From positions 1 to 38,291 of the forward strand of contig JANNJM010000009.1 in assembly GCA_031395645.1 (NCBI GenBank): DNA of 38,291 nucleotides, in the 5' to 3' direction. The notes beneath the pieces were generated by a model. That model was not told where the DNA came from, ran no database searches, and saw only the letters and a program-made list of their open reading frames with translations. The position numbers and the translations under genes were made by a program. Positions 7,276 through 14,932 of the stretch are shown piece by piece. Position 1 is the stretch's first letter. Each line of letters begins with the position of its first letter. This DNA comes from SHZI01 sp031395645. GTDB taxonomy: Bacteria > Pseudomonadota > Gammaproteobacteria > Steroidobacterales > GCA-2729495.

Positions 7276-8370
7276 GTGACGGCCCCCGCCCTGACCCCGG
7301 TAATCGCCGAGGTCCAGTTAGGGTCCTTTCGCTGTTTCGAATCGGTGCGACTTGAGCCGGGTCCGGGCTTCAATCTCATTGCAGGAGATAACGCCTCGGG
7401 GAAGACGAGTTTCCTGGAAGCGTTGTACTTTTTGGGCCGGGGAACTTCCTTTCGGGCAGCCCGGGCAGAGGCGGCGATTCGCTTTGAGTCGGACCACTGC
7501 ACGCTATTTGCCAGGCTGGGTATTGGGCTGGCCGGTCGGGTCGGGGTTGAGGTATCCCGCTCCGCGGGTCTGACCATGCGCCTGGACGGCGTGGCTGGAA
7601 CCCGAGCCGACTTGGCACGGGCACTGCCGGTTCAGCTCCTCGATCCTGCGAGTCATGAGCTGGTTAGTGGCGCCCCGGCTGGCCGACGGCAGTTTCTCGA
7701 CTGGGGAGTGTTCCACGTGGAACAGAACTTTCTTGCTGCCTGGCAGCGCTACCGAAGAGCCCTGCAGCAACGAAACGCCGCTCTTAAGACCCGGAACGCC
7801 GCAGGAGCCTGGTACTGGGATAGCAGCCTCGTAACGGAGGGCTTGGCCGTCGACGGGTTTCGCCGCCGACTATTGGCGCTCCTCCAGGCCCGAGTTGACC
7901 AGGTCGGTGAGCGGCTGCTCGGGGCCGCGATCGAACTCCATTACCAGTCGGGCTGGGCTGAGGACGCAAGCCTTGAGAATGCCCTCGTGGGAAGTCGCGA
8001 CCGGGATCTGCAGACGGCGACCAGCACGGTCGGGCCCCATCGGGCTGACTTTCGAATCATCCTTCGGGCCCGACGGGCGCGGGATACCGTGTCCCGCGGA
8101 CAGGAAAAGCTGATCGCAGCGGCCCTGACGATTGCGCAGCTCGAGCTCGTCGCGCAGACGCGGGCCCAGCCTGTGGTTCTCCTGCTGGATGAGCCCGCTG
8201 CGGACCTGGACCGCGACCACCTGGCCCTGCTCCTGACGGTTGTCGGTGAGGCGCCGTTCCAGTCCTTCGTAACCTCGCTGGATGCATCAGGACTGAAGCT
8301 TCCGGAAGGCGCCCGGGCGTTTCACGTGGAACGTATTGGGGGAGCCAGCTTTGCTATAATTACTGGCTAA
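7276..8370 (+). CDS. recF: DNA replication and repair protein RecF
   Basis: RecF is an SMC-like ATPase that, with RecO and RecR, loads RecA at single-strand gaps. The 364 residues carry Walker A GDNASGKTSFLEALYFLGRG near residue 37, an ABC-type signature region (VSRGQEKLIAAALTIAQ), and Walker B VVLLLDEPAADLD. The start is GTG, one nucleotide after the dnaN stop, and the N-terminus IAEVQLGSFRCFESVRLEPG is family-like. A perfect parS-type 16-mer falls inside the coding region and encodes part of VFHVEQN. A near-perfect copy lies close to the 3' end. Confidence 0.97.
   Translation: MTAPALTPVIAEVQLGSFRCFESVRLEPGPGFNLIAGDNASGKTSFLEALYFLGRGTSFRAARAEAAIRFESDHCTLFARLGIGLAGRVGVEVSRSAGLTMRLDGVAGTRADLARALPVQLLDPASHELVSGAPAGRRQFLDWGVFHVEQNFLAAWQRYRRALQQRNAALKTRNAAGAWYWDSSLVTEGLAVDGFRRRLLALLQARVDQVGERLLGAAIELHYQSGWAEDASLENALVGSRDRDLQTATSTVGPHRADFRIILRARRARDTVSRGQEKLIAAALTIAQLELVAQTRAQPVVLLLDEPAADLDRDHLALLLTVVGEAPFQSFVTSLDASGLKLPEGARAFHVERIGGASFAIITG
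7709..7724. promoter_or_regulatory. parS centromere site inside recF
   Basis: TGTTCCACGTGGAACA is a perfect 16-bp palindrome and matches the ParB-binding parS form known from pseudomonads. Such sites nucleate ParB spreading and position the origin region. It lies about 1.6 kb from the dnaA-dnaN gap, as expected for an origin-proximal centromere. The parA and parB genes are not in this window. Confidence 0.88.
8318..8333. promoter_or_regulatory. Second parS-type site at the recF 3' end
   Basis: CGTTTCACGTGGAACG keeps the central TTCACGTGGAA core and differs from TGTTTCACGTGGAACA only in its outermost bases. It is 609 bp from the perfect site, in the last 20 codons of recF and just upstream of the gyrB start. 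It is likely a functional but weaker ParB site. Confidence 0.7.
8355..8360 (+). promoter_or_regulatory. Possible -10 element for gyrB
   Basis: A perfect TATAAT sits 27 nt before the gyrB ATG, inside the end of recF. No good -35 lies at normal spacing: TTGGGG at 8336-8341 would give only about 13 nt. It may support separate gyrB transcription besides readthrough from dnaN-recF. The second parS site is 21 nt upstream. Confidence 0.4.
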
Positions 8371-8386
8371 CTATTCGGGGTCTTTC

Positions 8387-10804
8387 ATGGTTGATTCAGA
8401 GCGCTACGACTCCAGTAATATCAAAGTCTTAAAGGGACTGGACGCGGTCCGTAAACGTCCCGGGATGTACATCGGTGACACCGATGACGGCACGGGCCTC
8501 CATCACATGGTCTTTGAGGTCGTCGACAACTCAATCGACGAGGCACTCGCCGGCTTCTGCACCAACATTACCGTCACCATCCACGCGGACGAAGCCGTCA
8601 CGATCGCCGACGATGGGCGCGGAATCCCCGTAGATCTCCACCCAGAAGAGGGTAAGTCCGCGGCAGAGGTCATCATGACCGTGCTCCATGCGGGTGGCAA
8701 GTTCGACAGTAATTCCTACAAAGTCTCCGGTGGCCTCCACGGTGTCGGTGTCTCGGTCGTCAACGCGCTCTCCGAAGTCCTCGACCTCACCGTCTATCGG
8801 GAAGGACGCACCCATGAGCAGCGCTATCACTTGGGCGAAGCCGACGCACCCCTGGCCGTCACCGGCGAAACCAAGCGCCGGGGCACGGTGATCCGTTTCC
8901 GGCCCAGTGCGCAGATCTTTACCAACATCCAGTTTCACTACGACATCCTCGCCAAGCGCCTGCGAGAGCTCTCCTTCCTGAACCAGGGCGTCCGTATTCA
9001 ACTGGTGGACGAGCGGGACGGGCGGGAAGATGTCTTCGAGTTCGAGGGTGGTATCCGGGCGTTCGTCGAGCATCTGAACCGCAACAAGATGCCGATTCAC
9101 GCGTCCGTCATTTACTTCTCGAGGGCAGTCGATACGGTGCTGGTCGAATGTGCGCTGCAGTGGAACGACGGTTACCAGGAAAACATGTTCTGCTACACCA
9201 ACAACATTCCGCAGAGGGATGGGGGCACGCACCTCTCGGGCTTTCGCGCCGGCCTAACGCGGACGCTGAATACTTACATCGAGAAAGAGCTCAGCTCAAG
9301 GAAGGAAAAGGTCGCCACCACCGGGGATGATTCCCGCGAGGGCCTCACCGCGGTTCTCTCAGTAAAGCTGCCGGATCCCAAGTTCTCGTCCCAGACAAAG
9401 GACAAGCTCGTCTCCTCCGAGGTGAAGTCCGCGGTCGAGACGGCCGTCGGCGAGTTCCTCGAAGCTTTCCTGCTGGAACACCCGGCCGAGGCCAAGATCG
9501 TGGCTTCAAAGCTGATCGACGCGGCGCGCGCGCGGGAAGCCGCGCGCAAGGCGCGGGAAATGACCCGCCGTAAGGGCGCGCTGGACATTGCAGGGCTGCC
9601 CGGCAAGCTGGCTGACTGTCAGGAGAAAGACCCGGCACTGTCTGAATTGTTTCTCGTCGAGGGCGATTCAGCCGGCGGCTCGGCCAAGCAGGGGCGGGAC
9701 CGACGCACCCAGGCGGTCTTACCGCTCAAGGGCAAAATCCTGAACGTCGAGAAGGCGCGCTTCGACAAGATGCTGGCCTCGGCAGAAGTTGGCACCCTGA
9801 TCACTGCTCTCGGTTGCGGCATAGGCCGCGAGGACTTCGACCCGGACAAGTTGCGTTATCACCGCATCATTATCATGACGGACGCCGACGTCGACGGCTC
9901 CCACATCCGGACCTTGTTGCTGACCTTCTTTTACCGACAGATGCCCCAGCTGGTTGAGCGCGGCCACATCTACATCGCGCAGCCGCCCTTGTACAAAGTC
10001 AAACGCGGCAAGCAGGAAACTTACGTCAAGGACGATGCCGAACTGAACACACTACTGCTCAAGTCAGCACTAGATAGCGCGGCGCTTCACGTGAATTCCC
10101 GGGATCTCCCGCTACAGGGCGACGCCCTCCGCACGCTGGCTGAGAAATTCGTGATCGTCACGGCGGTGATCCAGCGACTCGCGCGCCGCTACGACACAAC
10201 CGTGCTCGAGCAACTGCTCTTCCAGCCGGAAGTCGTGGCGTCCAGATATGCCGACCGCGCCTGGCTCACAGGCTGGGCAGCGGGATTACAAAAGTTGTTA
10301 GCCGAGGCAGTCAAGGCCGAAAGTGTGGTCTATCGAGCGGAGCTCTCGGAGAATGAAGAAGGCATTCAGGGCTTCGGCATTCGACGCGCGCGGCACGGCG
10401 TCGAGGAGCGGGCGGAATTGTCGCTGCGCTTTTTTGAGTCCCCCGAGTACCGAAAAATCGCCGAACTCGGCAATAGTCTCCAGGGCTTGCTTGCCGCAGA
10501 TGCCTACGTGATGCGGGGCGATCAGCGCCGCGCAGTCCTGAGCTTTCGTGAGGCCATGGAGTGGCTAATGGCCGAAGCGCGGCGCGGCCAGACCATTCAG
10601 CGCTACAAGGGCCTCGGCGAGATGAACCCGGAGCAGCTCTGGGAGACGACCGTAAACCCCGCAAGCCGTCGACTGCTGCGGGTGAGGATCGAGGACGCTG
10701 TTGCGGCCGATGAGATCTTTACGACCCTGATGGGTGACCAGGTCGAACCCCGCCGCGAGTTCATCGAACGTAACGCGCTGTCAGCCGAGAATCTCGACGT
10801 CTAA
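8387..10804 (+). CDS. gyrB: DNA gyrase subunit B
   Basis: GyrB is the ATPase subunit of gyrase, which introduces negative supercoils. The 805 residues match the long gammaproteobacterial form (E. coli 804), including the roughly 170-residue insertion in the TOPRIM region. Motifs include the GHKL-fold ATP site (EVVDNSIDEALAGF, DDGRGIPVD, GGLHGVGVSVVNALS), TOPRIM EGDSAGGSAKQGRDR and DADVDGSHIRTLLLTFF, and a C-terminal QRYKGLGEMNPEQLWETT. ATG start with CGGGGT just upstream. Its TAA stop overlaps the stop of the convergent plsC gene. Confidence 0.98.
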   Translation: MVDSERYDSSNIKVLKGLDAVRKRPGMYIGDTDDGTGLHHMVFEVVDNSIDEALAGFCTNITVTIHADEAVTIADDGRGIPVDLHPEEGKSAAEVIMTVLHAGGKFDSNSYKVSGGLHGVGVSVVNALSEVLDLTVYREGRTHEQRYHLGEADAPLAVTGETKRRGTVIRFRPSAQIFTNIQFHYDILAKRLRELSFLNQGVRIQLVDERDGREDVFEFEGGIRAFVEHLNRNKMPIHASVIYFSRAVDTVLVECALQWNDGYQENMFCYTNNIPQRDGGTHLSGFRAGLTRTLNTYIEKELSSRKEKVATTGDDSREGLTAVLSVKLPDPKFSSQTKDKLVSSEVKSAVETAVGEFLEAFLLEHPAEAKIVASKLIDAARAREAARKAREMTRRKGALDIAGLPGKLADCQEKDPALSELFLVEGDSAGGSAKQGRDRRTQAVLPLKGKILNVEKARFDKMLASAEVGTLITALGCGIGREDFDPDKLRYHRIIIMTDADVDGSHIRTLLLTFFYRQMPQLVERGHIYIAQPPLYKVKRGKQETYVKDDAELNTLLLKSALDSAALHVNSRDLPLQGDALRTLAEKFVIVTAVIQRLARRYDTTVLEQLLFQPEVVASRYADRAWLTGWAAGLQKLLAEAVKAESVVYRAELSENEEGIQGFGIRRARHGVEERAELSLRFFESPEYRKIAELGNSLQGLLAADAYVMRGDQRRAVLSFREAMEWLMAEARRGQTIQRYKGLGEMNPEQLWETTVNPASRRLLRVRIEDAVAADEIFTTLMGDQVEPRREFIERNALSAENLDV

Positions 10805-11556
10805 CGGCGGTCTCCCGACTTCCGCAGTTCTGCCACCTGCGCTTCGATCCAGGCCTGCACCTCGGCGTTTACCTGACGGGGATCACGGCCTGCTGGGTCC
10901 ACTGGCGCCCCGATACGGAAGGTCACACTGCCCGGGCGTTTCCGCCAGCCCCGGCGCGGCCAGTAGTCACCCGCGTCGTGCGCCACCGGCACCAGCAGTT
11001 GTCCTGCCTCCTGCGCCAGCAGCACGCCGCTAAGGCCGTAGCGGCGGGTTTCGCCGGGCGGCATCCGGGTGCCTTCCGGAAAAACCATCACCCAATGGCC
11101 TTCGTCGAGGCGCGCCTTGCCTTTGGCCAGTACCTGGGCAACGGCGTGCTGACCGGCGCCACGATCGATCGCGATCGGCCGGATGGCGGCCACGGCCCAA
11201 CCAAGAAATGGCGCCCAAAGTATCTCGCGCTTAACCACCCAGCACTGGTGGCCTGGAAAAAGCAGAAACTGCGCGAGCGTTTCGTAGGCGGAGGAATGCT
11301 TGAGCAACACCACGGCTTTGCGCGTCGGGATGTGCTCTGATCCTTCGACCCGGTAATCCAGCCGGCACAGGATTCGGAGGAGCCAGAAGGCTGCTCGTAT
11401 CCAGAAAACGGTCAGCGCATAGGCCACCGCATAGCCGCCGAGGCGACCAATGACAATGACAATGCTCCAGAAAAGAACGCTGATGAACATCAGCACGGTG
11501 AACAACACGGACCGGATCAACATCAGCGTTGCCAGTATCGCTATGCCCGGCGCCAC
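10801..11556 (-). CDS. plsC: 1-acyl-sn-glycerol-3-phosphate acyltransferase, PlsC family
   Basis: Probably adds the second acyl chain to lysophosphatidate to make phosphatidic acid at the inner membrane. The 251 residues start with membrane segments (ILATLMLIRSVLFTVLMFISVLFWSIVIVIG, residues about 7-37). The catalytic block is KHSSAYET, an H-x4-E form of the usual H-x4-D motif. The substrate-binding block is VMVFPEGTR. The GTG start shares one nucleotide with the glyS TAG stop; an ATG 11 codons later is an alternative. It is the last gene of glyQ-glyS-plsC. An acyltransferase specific for another lysolipid cannot be excluded. Confidence 0.87.
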   Translation of the reverse strand: MAPGIAILATLMLIRSVLFTVLMFISVLFWSIVIVIGRLGGYAVAYALTVFWIRAAFWLLRILCRLDYRVEGSEHIPTRKAVVLLKHSSAYETLAQFLLFPGHQCWVVKREILWAPFLGWAVAAIRPIAIDRGAGQHAVAQVLAKGKARLDEGHWVMVFPEGTRMPPGETRRYGLSGVLLAQEAGQLLVPVAHDAGDYWPRRGWRKRPGSVTFRIGAPVDPAGRDPRQVNAEVQAWIEAQVAELRKSGDRR

Positions 11557-13664
11557 TACCGGTTAGGAGTGGGCAGGCAGGACAGGTCTGCCACATCAAG
11601 GAACAGGTCCCGGAGCCGGCGCAGTTGTGCCAGTCGGTTGTCTCGCACTGCCGGAGCATCGGCCATGACCAGGACCGCCTCGAAGAAGGCATCGACGGGC
11701 GCCTTGAGCGCCGCAAGACCCTGCAGTGCCTGTCGATAGTCACGACGCGCGAGATGCTGCCGGTGCGCGTCGCTGACTTTTTCTATGGCCGCGTGCAGCG
11801 CTTGCTCTTCGGGGGACTCAAACAGTGCCGGATCAACCCGCTGGTCGCCATCAGTGGCCGCCCGGAGGATATTCGCGATGCGCTTGTTGGCCACTGCCAG
11901 GCTCTCCGCTTCCGGCAGCTTGAGGAACGACCCGACCCCAATCAGCCGCGCATGAAAATCCACCGGAGTTGTGGCGCGCCGCAGCCGCACGGCCTCGAAC
12001 GATTCCGCAGTAACGGCCCCAACCGGCAGGTCTGGCGCGAGGCCATCAAGGTACCAGGCGCGGGAGCGTTCCATGACGAAGTCAAACAACTCGTCAGCCA
12101 ATACCGGAGCGTCCTTGACCGCAACCGGTTGTAACTTGATCGCCTTCACGAGGAGTGCCATCAGGTCGAGATCAACCCTATCTTCCACGAGGATTCTCAA
12201 CAGACCCAGTGCCGCACGCCGCAGACCGAAGGGGTCCTTGTTGCCGCTCGGGCGCTTGCCCAGAGCGAACACGCCCGACAGGGTGTCCGCCCGATCAGCA
12301 AGCGCCAGGGCCCGTCCCGCCGGTGTGGCTGGCAGGCGATCACCAGCGTGTCGCGGCAGGTACTGTTCTTCGATGGCGATTGCTACTGCGGCTGGTTCGC
12401 CATCGTGGGTTGCATAGTGGAACCCCATTCGACCCTGAAGTTCAGGAAATTCACCCACCATCGCGCTAAGCAGGTCAGTCTTTGCCAGCAAGGCCGCCCG
12501 TTCGACGATCTCCGCATCCTGGCCCAGCGCTCCCGCGATTTCGCCGCCCAGGCTCGCCACGCGTCGCGACCGCTCCATCAGGCTGCCGAGGCCATGCTGG
12601 AATACGACCGCTCCAAGGCGCTCCACGCGCGACGCCAGCGTGGACTTTCGGTCCTGGTCCCAGAAGAATGCGGCGTCGGAGAGTCGTGGAAGTACGACGC
12701 GTTCATTACCCTCGCGGACCTGGTCCGGATCCAGACTTTCCAGATTGGCGATCGTGACAAACTGTGGAAGCAGCCGTTCATGGCTATCCCGAATCGGGAA
12801 ATACCGCTGATGTCCCTGCAGCGTCGCGATGAGCACCTCTTCCGGCAAGCGCAGGAATCCCGCGTCAAAGCTACCGGTAATGGCCACGGGCCATTCGACC
12901 AGTCCGGTGACCTCATCCAGGAGTGCGTCGCTGTAAACCGGATGCCCGCCCGCGGCGAGAGCAGCCGCGTTGGCCAGGCGCAGAACGCAGTCGTGCCGTG
13001 CCGCGTATTCCGGAATTACCTTGCCCCGACCGGATAGCAGTACCGGGTAGTCGCACGGGGCGCCGATGACCAGTGCTTCCGGCGCGTGAAACCGATGCCC
13101 GTGAGTCTTTCGGCCTGGCGCAATGCCGAGTACCGGTTCGGGGAGCACCACATCGCCCAGCAACATGACGACCCAGTGCACGGGCCTGACGAACTCAGCG
13201 TCACCGCTGCCCCAGCGCATTCTTCGGGGGATCGGCAGTGCTTTAAGCGCGTCCGTCACGATTCCATGGAGCAGCTCTGCGGCAGGCCGTCCCGGGGACT
13301 GCGCAGTGTGGAAGAGCCACGCGCCTTTGCTGGTTTCCACCCTGCCGACAGCCGCTATCGGGACGCCACAACCCTCGGCGAAGGCGAGAGCTGCACGCGT
13401 CGGCGAGCCGTCAGCCGCGAAGGCCACCGCAACTGGCGGACCGCGCTTCTCGATCGTTTGCAGCGGCTGCGTAAGCTGCAGGCCACTGACCAGCACTGCC
13501 AGGCGACGTGGAGTCGCATAGGAGCTCAAGCTTACAAACGCAAGACTCGCGCTGCGCAGCCCAGCCTCGACCTGCCCCGAAAAGGCGTGCTCGAGGGCAG
13601 CGAGCGACTTCGGGGGCAGCTCTTCTGTTCCTATCTCGACCAGGAAGTCTGCAGTGGCTGCCAT
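11556..13664 (-). CDS. glyS: Glycyl-tRNA synthetase beta subunit
   Basis: GlyS is the large subunit of the alpha2-beta2 glycyl-tRNA synthetase and recognises tRNA-Gly. The 702 residues fit the family (about 690). The N-terminus ADFLVEIGTEELPPKSL and the central stretch EVLIATLQGHQRYFPIRD are diagnostic. The C-terminal half includes the DPFGLRRAALGLLRIL region and a DALR-like anticodon-binding end. ATG start, 23 nt after glyQ, so the subunits are made from one message. plsC follows with a 1-nt overlap; gmhB, sometimes found between them in other gammaproteobacteria, is absent. Confidence 0.97.
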   Translation of the reverse strand: MAATADFLVEIGTEELPPKSLAALEHAFSGQVEAGLRSASLAFVSLSSYATPRRLAVLVSGLQLTQPLQTIEKRGPPVAVAFAADGSPTRAALAFAEGCGVPIAAVGRVETSKGAWLFHTAQSPGRPAAELLHGIVTDALKALPIPRRMRWGSGDAEFVRPVHWVVMLLGDVVLPEPVLGIAPGRKTHGHRFHAPEALVIGAPCDYPVLLSGRGKVIPEYAARHDCVLRLANAAALAAGGHPVYSDALLDEVTGLVEWPVAITGSFDAGFLRLPEEVLIATLQGHQRYFPIRDSHERLLPQFVTIANLESLDPDQVREGNERVVLPRLSDAAFFWDQDRKSTLASRVERLGAVVFQHGLGSLMERSRRVASLGGEIAGALGQDAEIVERAALLAKTDLLSAMVGEFPELQGRMGFHYATHDGEPAAVAIAIEEQYLPRHAGDRLPATPAGRALALADRADTLSGVFALGKRPSGNKDPFGLRRAALGLLRILVEDRVDLDLMALLVKAIKLQPVAVKDAPVLADELFDFVMERSRAWYLDGLAPDLPVGAVTAESFEAVRLRRATTPVDFHARLIGVGSFLKLPEAESLAVANKRIANILRAATDGDQRVDPALFESPEEQALHAAIEKVSDAHRQHLARRDYRQALQGLAALKAPVDAFFEAVLVMADAPAVRDNRLAQLRRLRDLFLDVADLSCLPTPNR

Positions 13665-13687
13665 TCTGTCCAGGGGCCCGTGAAGGA

Positions 13688-14629
13688 TCAGTTGGCTGCA
13701 GGAATGGGGGCACGCGGTGCGGTTGCCGAGCGCGTCAGCATGGGAAAACCAAGCGCCGCGCGGCTGTCCTGATAGGCCTGCGCGACTGATCGGGCCATTT
13801 CGCGAACCCGCAGAATGTAGCGCTGGCGTTCACTCACTGAAATCGCCCGCCTGGCGTCCAGCAGATTGAAGGTGTGGGAGGCGTCGAGTACCTGCTCATA
13901 GGCTGGCAGGGTCAGGCCCGTCTCGATCAGTCCGCGGCACGCACGCTCCGCAGCGTCAAAGCGTGGGACGAGCACGCCCGTATCAGCGGCCTCGAAATTG
14001 TAGCGCGACATCTCGACCTCGTTCTGGTGGAACACATCACCGTAAGTGACCCGGCCGAGTGGCCCGTCCGCCCACGTCAGATCGTAAACGCTGGCGACGC
14101 CCTGCAGGTACATGGCGATGCGCTCCAGGCCGTAGGTGATCTCGCCGGTCACGGGCCTGCAGTCCAGTCCGCCGACCTGCTGGAAGTAAGTAAACTGGGT
14201 GACTTCCATCCCGTTCAGCCAGACCTCCCACCCCAGTCCCCACGCGCCCAGCGTCGGTGATTCCCAGTTGTCCTCCACAAAGCGCAGGTCATGCACCAGC
14301 GGATCGATGTCGAGGGCCCGCAACGAATCGAGATAGAGCTGCTGAATCTCAAGCGGAGAGGGCTTTATGACGACCTGAAACTGATAGTAGTGCTGCAGCC
14401 GGTTGGGATTTTCTCCGTAGCGCCCATCCGTCGGGCGCCTGCTGGGCTGCACGTAGGCCGCGCTCCACGGTTCCGGTCCAATGGCACGCAGAAAGGTAGC
14501 CGGGTGAAAGGTTCCGGCGCCCACCGGCATGTCGTAGGGCTGGAGGATCACGCAGCCCCTGTCGGCCCAGTAGCGCTGCAACGCGAGGATCAGATCCTGA
14601 AACGTGCGGGGGCGTCGCGACTGGGTCAA
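13688..14629 (-). CDS. glyQ: Glycyl-tRNA synthetase alpha subunit
   Basis: GlyQ is the catalytic class II subunit that activates glycine. The 313 residues include TFQDLILALQRYWADRGC, ILQPYDMPVGAGTFHPATF, and GRYGENPNRLQHYYQFQV, hallmarks of the family. The only plausible start is TTG at 14629-14627, since no ATG or GTG lies near the conserved N-terminus. No strong ribosome site is visible. It is the first gene of the glyQ-glyS-plsC unit. A minus-strand TATACT (14664 to 14659) could be its -10, giving a short leader. Confidence 0.97.
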   Translation of the reverse strand: MTQSRRPRTFQDLILALQRYWADRGCVILQPYDMPVGAGTFHPATFLRAIGPEPWSAAYVQPSRRPTDGRYGENPNRLQHYYQFQVVIKPSPLEIQQLYLDSLRALDIDPLVHDLRFVEDNWESPTLGAWGLGWEVWLNGMEVTQFTYFQQVGGLDCRPVTGEITYGLERIAMYLQGVASVYDLTWADGPLGRVTYGDVFHQNEVEMSRYNFEAADTGVLVPRFDAAERACRGLIETGLTLPAYEQVLDASHTFNLLDARRAISVSERQRYILRVREMARSVAQAYQDSRAALGFPMLTRSATAPRAPIPAAN

Positions 14630-14721
14630 GCGGCAGGTCCGAGGGCCGAGGGCGCGGCAGTATAGCCTCGATCGCTGAGCCGGTAGTCGGGCGGTGTGTA
14701 ATGCCGTGGGGGCCTCCGGCC

Positions 14722-14738
14722 TGCACCACTATTGTGCA
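14722..14738 (+). promoter_or_regulatory. NtrC-binding enhancer site, strong
   Basis: TGCACCACTATTGTGCA matches the dyad TGCACCA-N3-TGGTGCA at all but one fixed position. Its centre is about 128 bp upstream of the predicted glnA start of transcription, a normal place for an NtrC enhancer. Confidence 0.82.
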
Positions 14739-14752
14739 TCGATCGACCAAGT

Positions 14753-14769
14753 CGCATCACTCTGGGGCG
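14753..14769 (+). promoter_or_regulatory. NtrC-binding enhancer site, weaker
   Basis: CGCATCACTCTGGGGCG matches 10 of the 14 fixed positions of the NtrC dyad. Its centre is 31 bp from that of the strong site, about three helical turns, the same phasing as the paired enhancer sites of E. coli glnA. The spacing is the main reason to believe it. Confidence 0.55.
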
Positions 14770-14831
14770 CCGTTCAGCGGCCGCCGACAGACATTTTCAG
14801 CAATTACATGGCGTTGGCCATCGCTCGCTTT

Positions 14832-14847
14832 TGGCACGGCTGTTGCA
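14832..14847 (+). promoter_or_regulatory. Sigma-54 promoter of glnA
   Basis: TGGCACGGCTGTTGCA is a full match to the sigma-54 consensus TGGCACG-N4-TTGCA, with the GG and GC doublets correctly spaced. Transcription would start near 14857-14858. With the upstream NtrC sites and downstream ntrBC, this predicts activation of glnA under nitrogen limitation. Confidence 0.9.
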
Positions 14848-14932
14848 ATAGGATAGGGCGCCGCTGCTGGCCCCCGTCCAGAACCGACCCACCGGTGGCC
14901 ATTCCGTTTCGCCAAAACTGCAAGGAGCTGAC

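Larger units (their letters stand above)
14630..14932. other. Divergent glyQ/glnA control region
   Basis: This 303-nt gap has no believable gene. Near glyQ it holds a minus-strand TATACT (14659-14664) with no good -35. Toward glnA it holds two NtrC-type sites (14722-14738 and 14753-14769), a sigma-54 promoter (14832-14847), a leader of about 75 nt, and the glnA ribosome site AAGGAG at 14922-14927. Confidence 0.7.

Noticed and set aside
10083..10098. TTCACGTGAA core in gyrB as a third parS
   Set aside because: Only the central 10 bases match; five of the 16 positions differ from the consensus.
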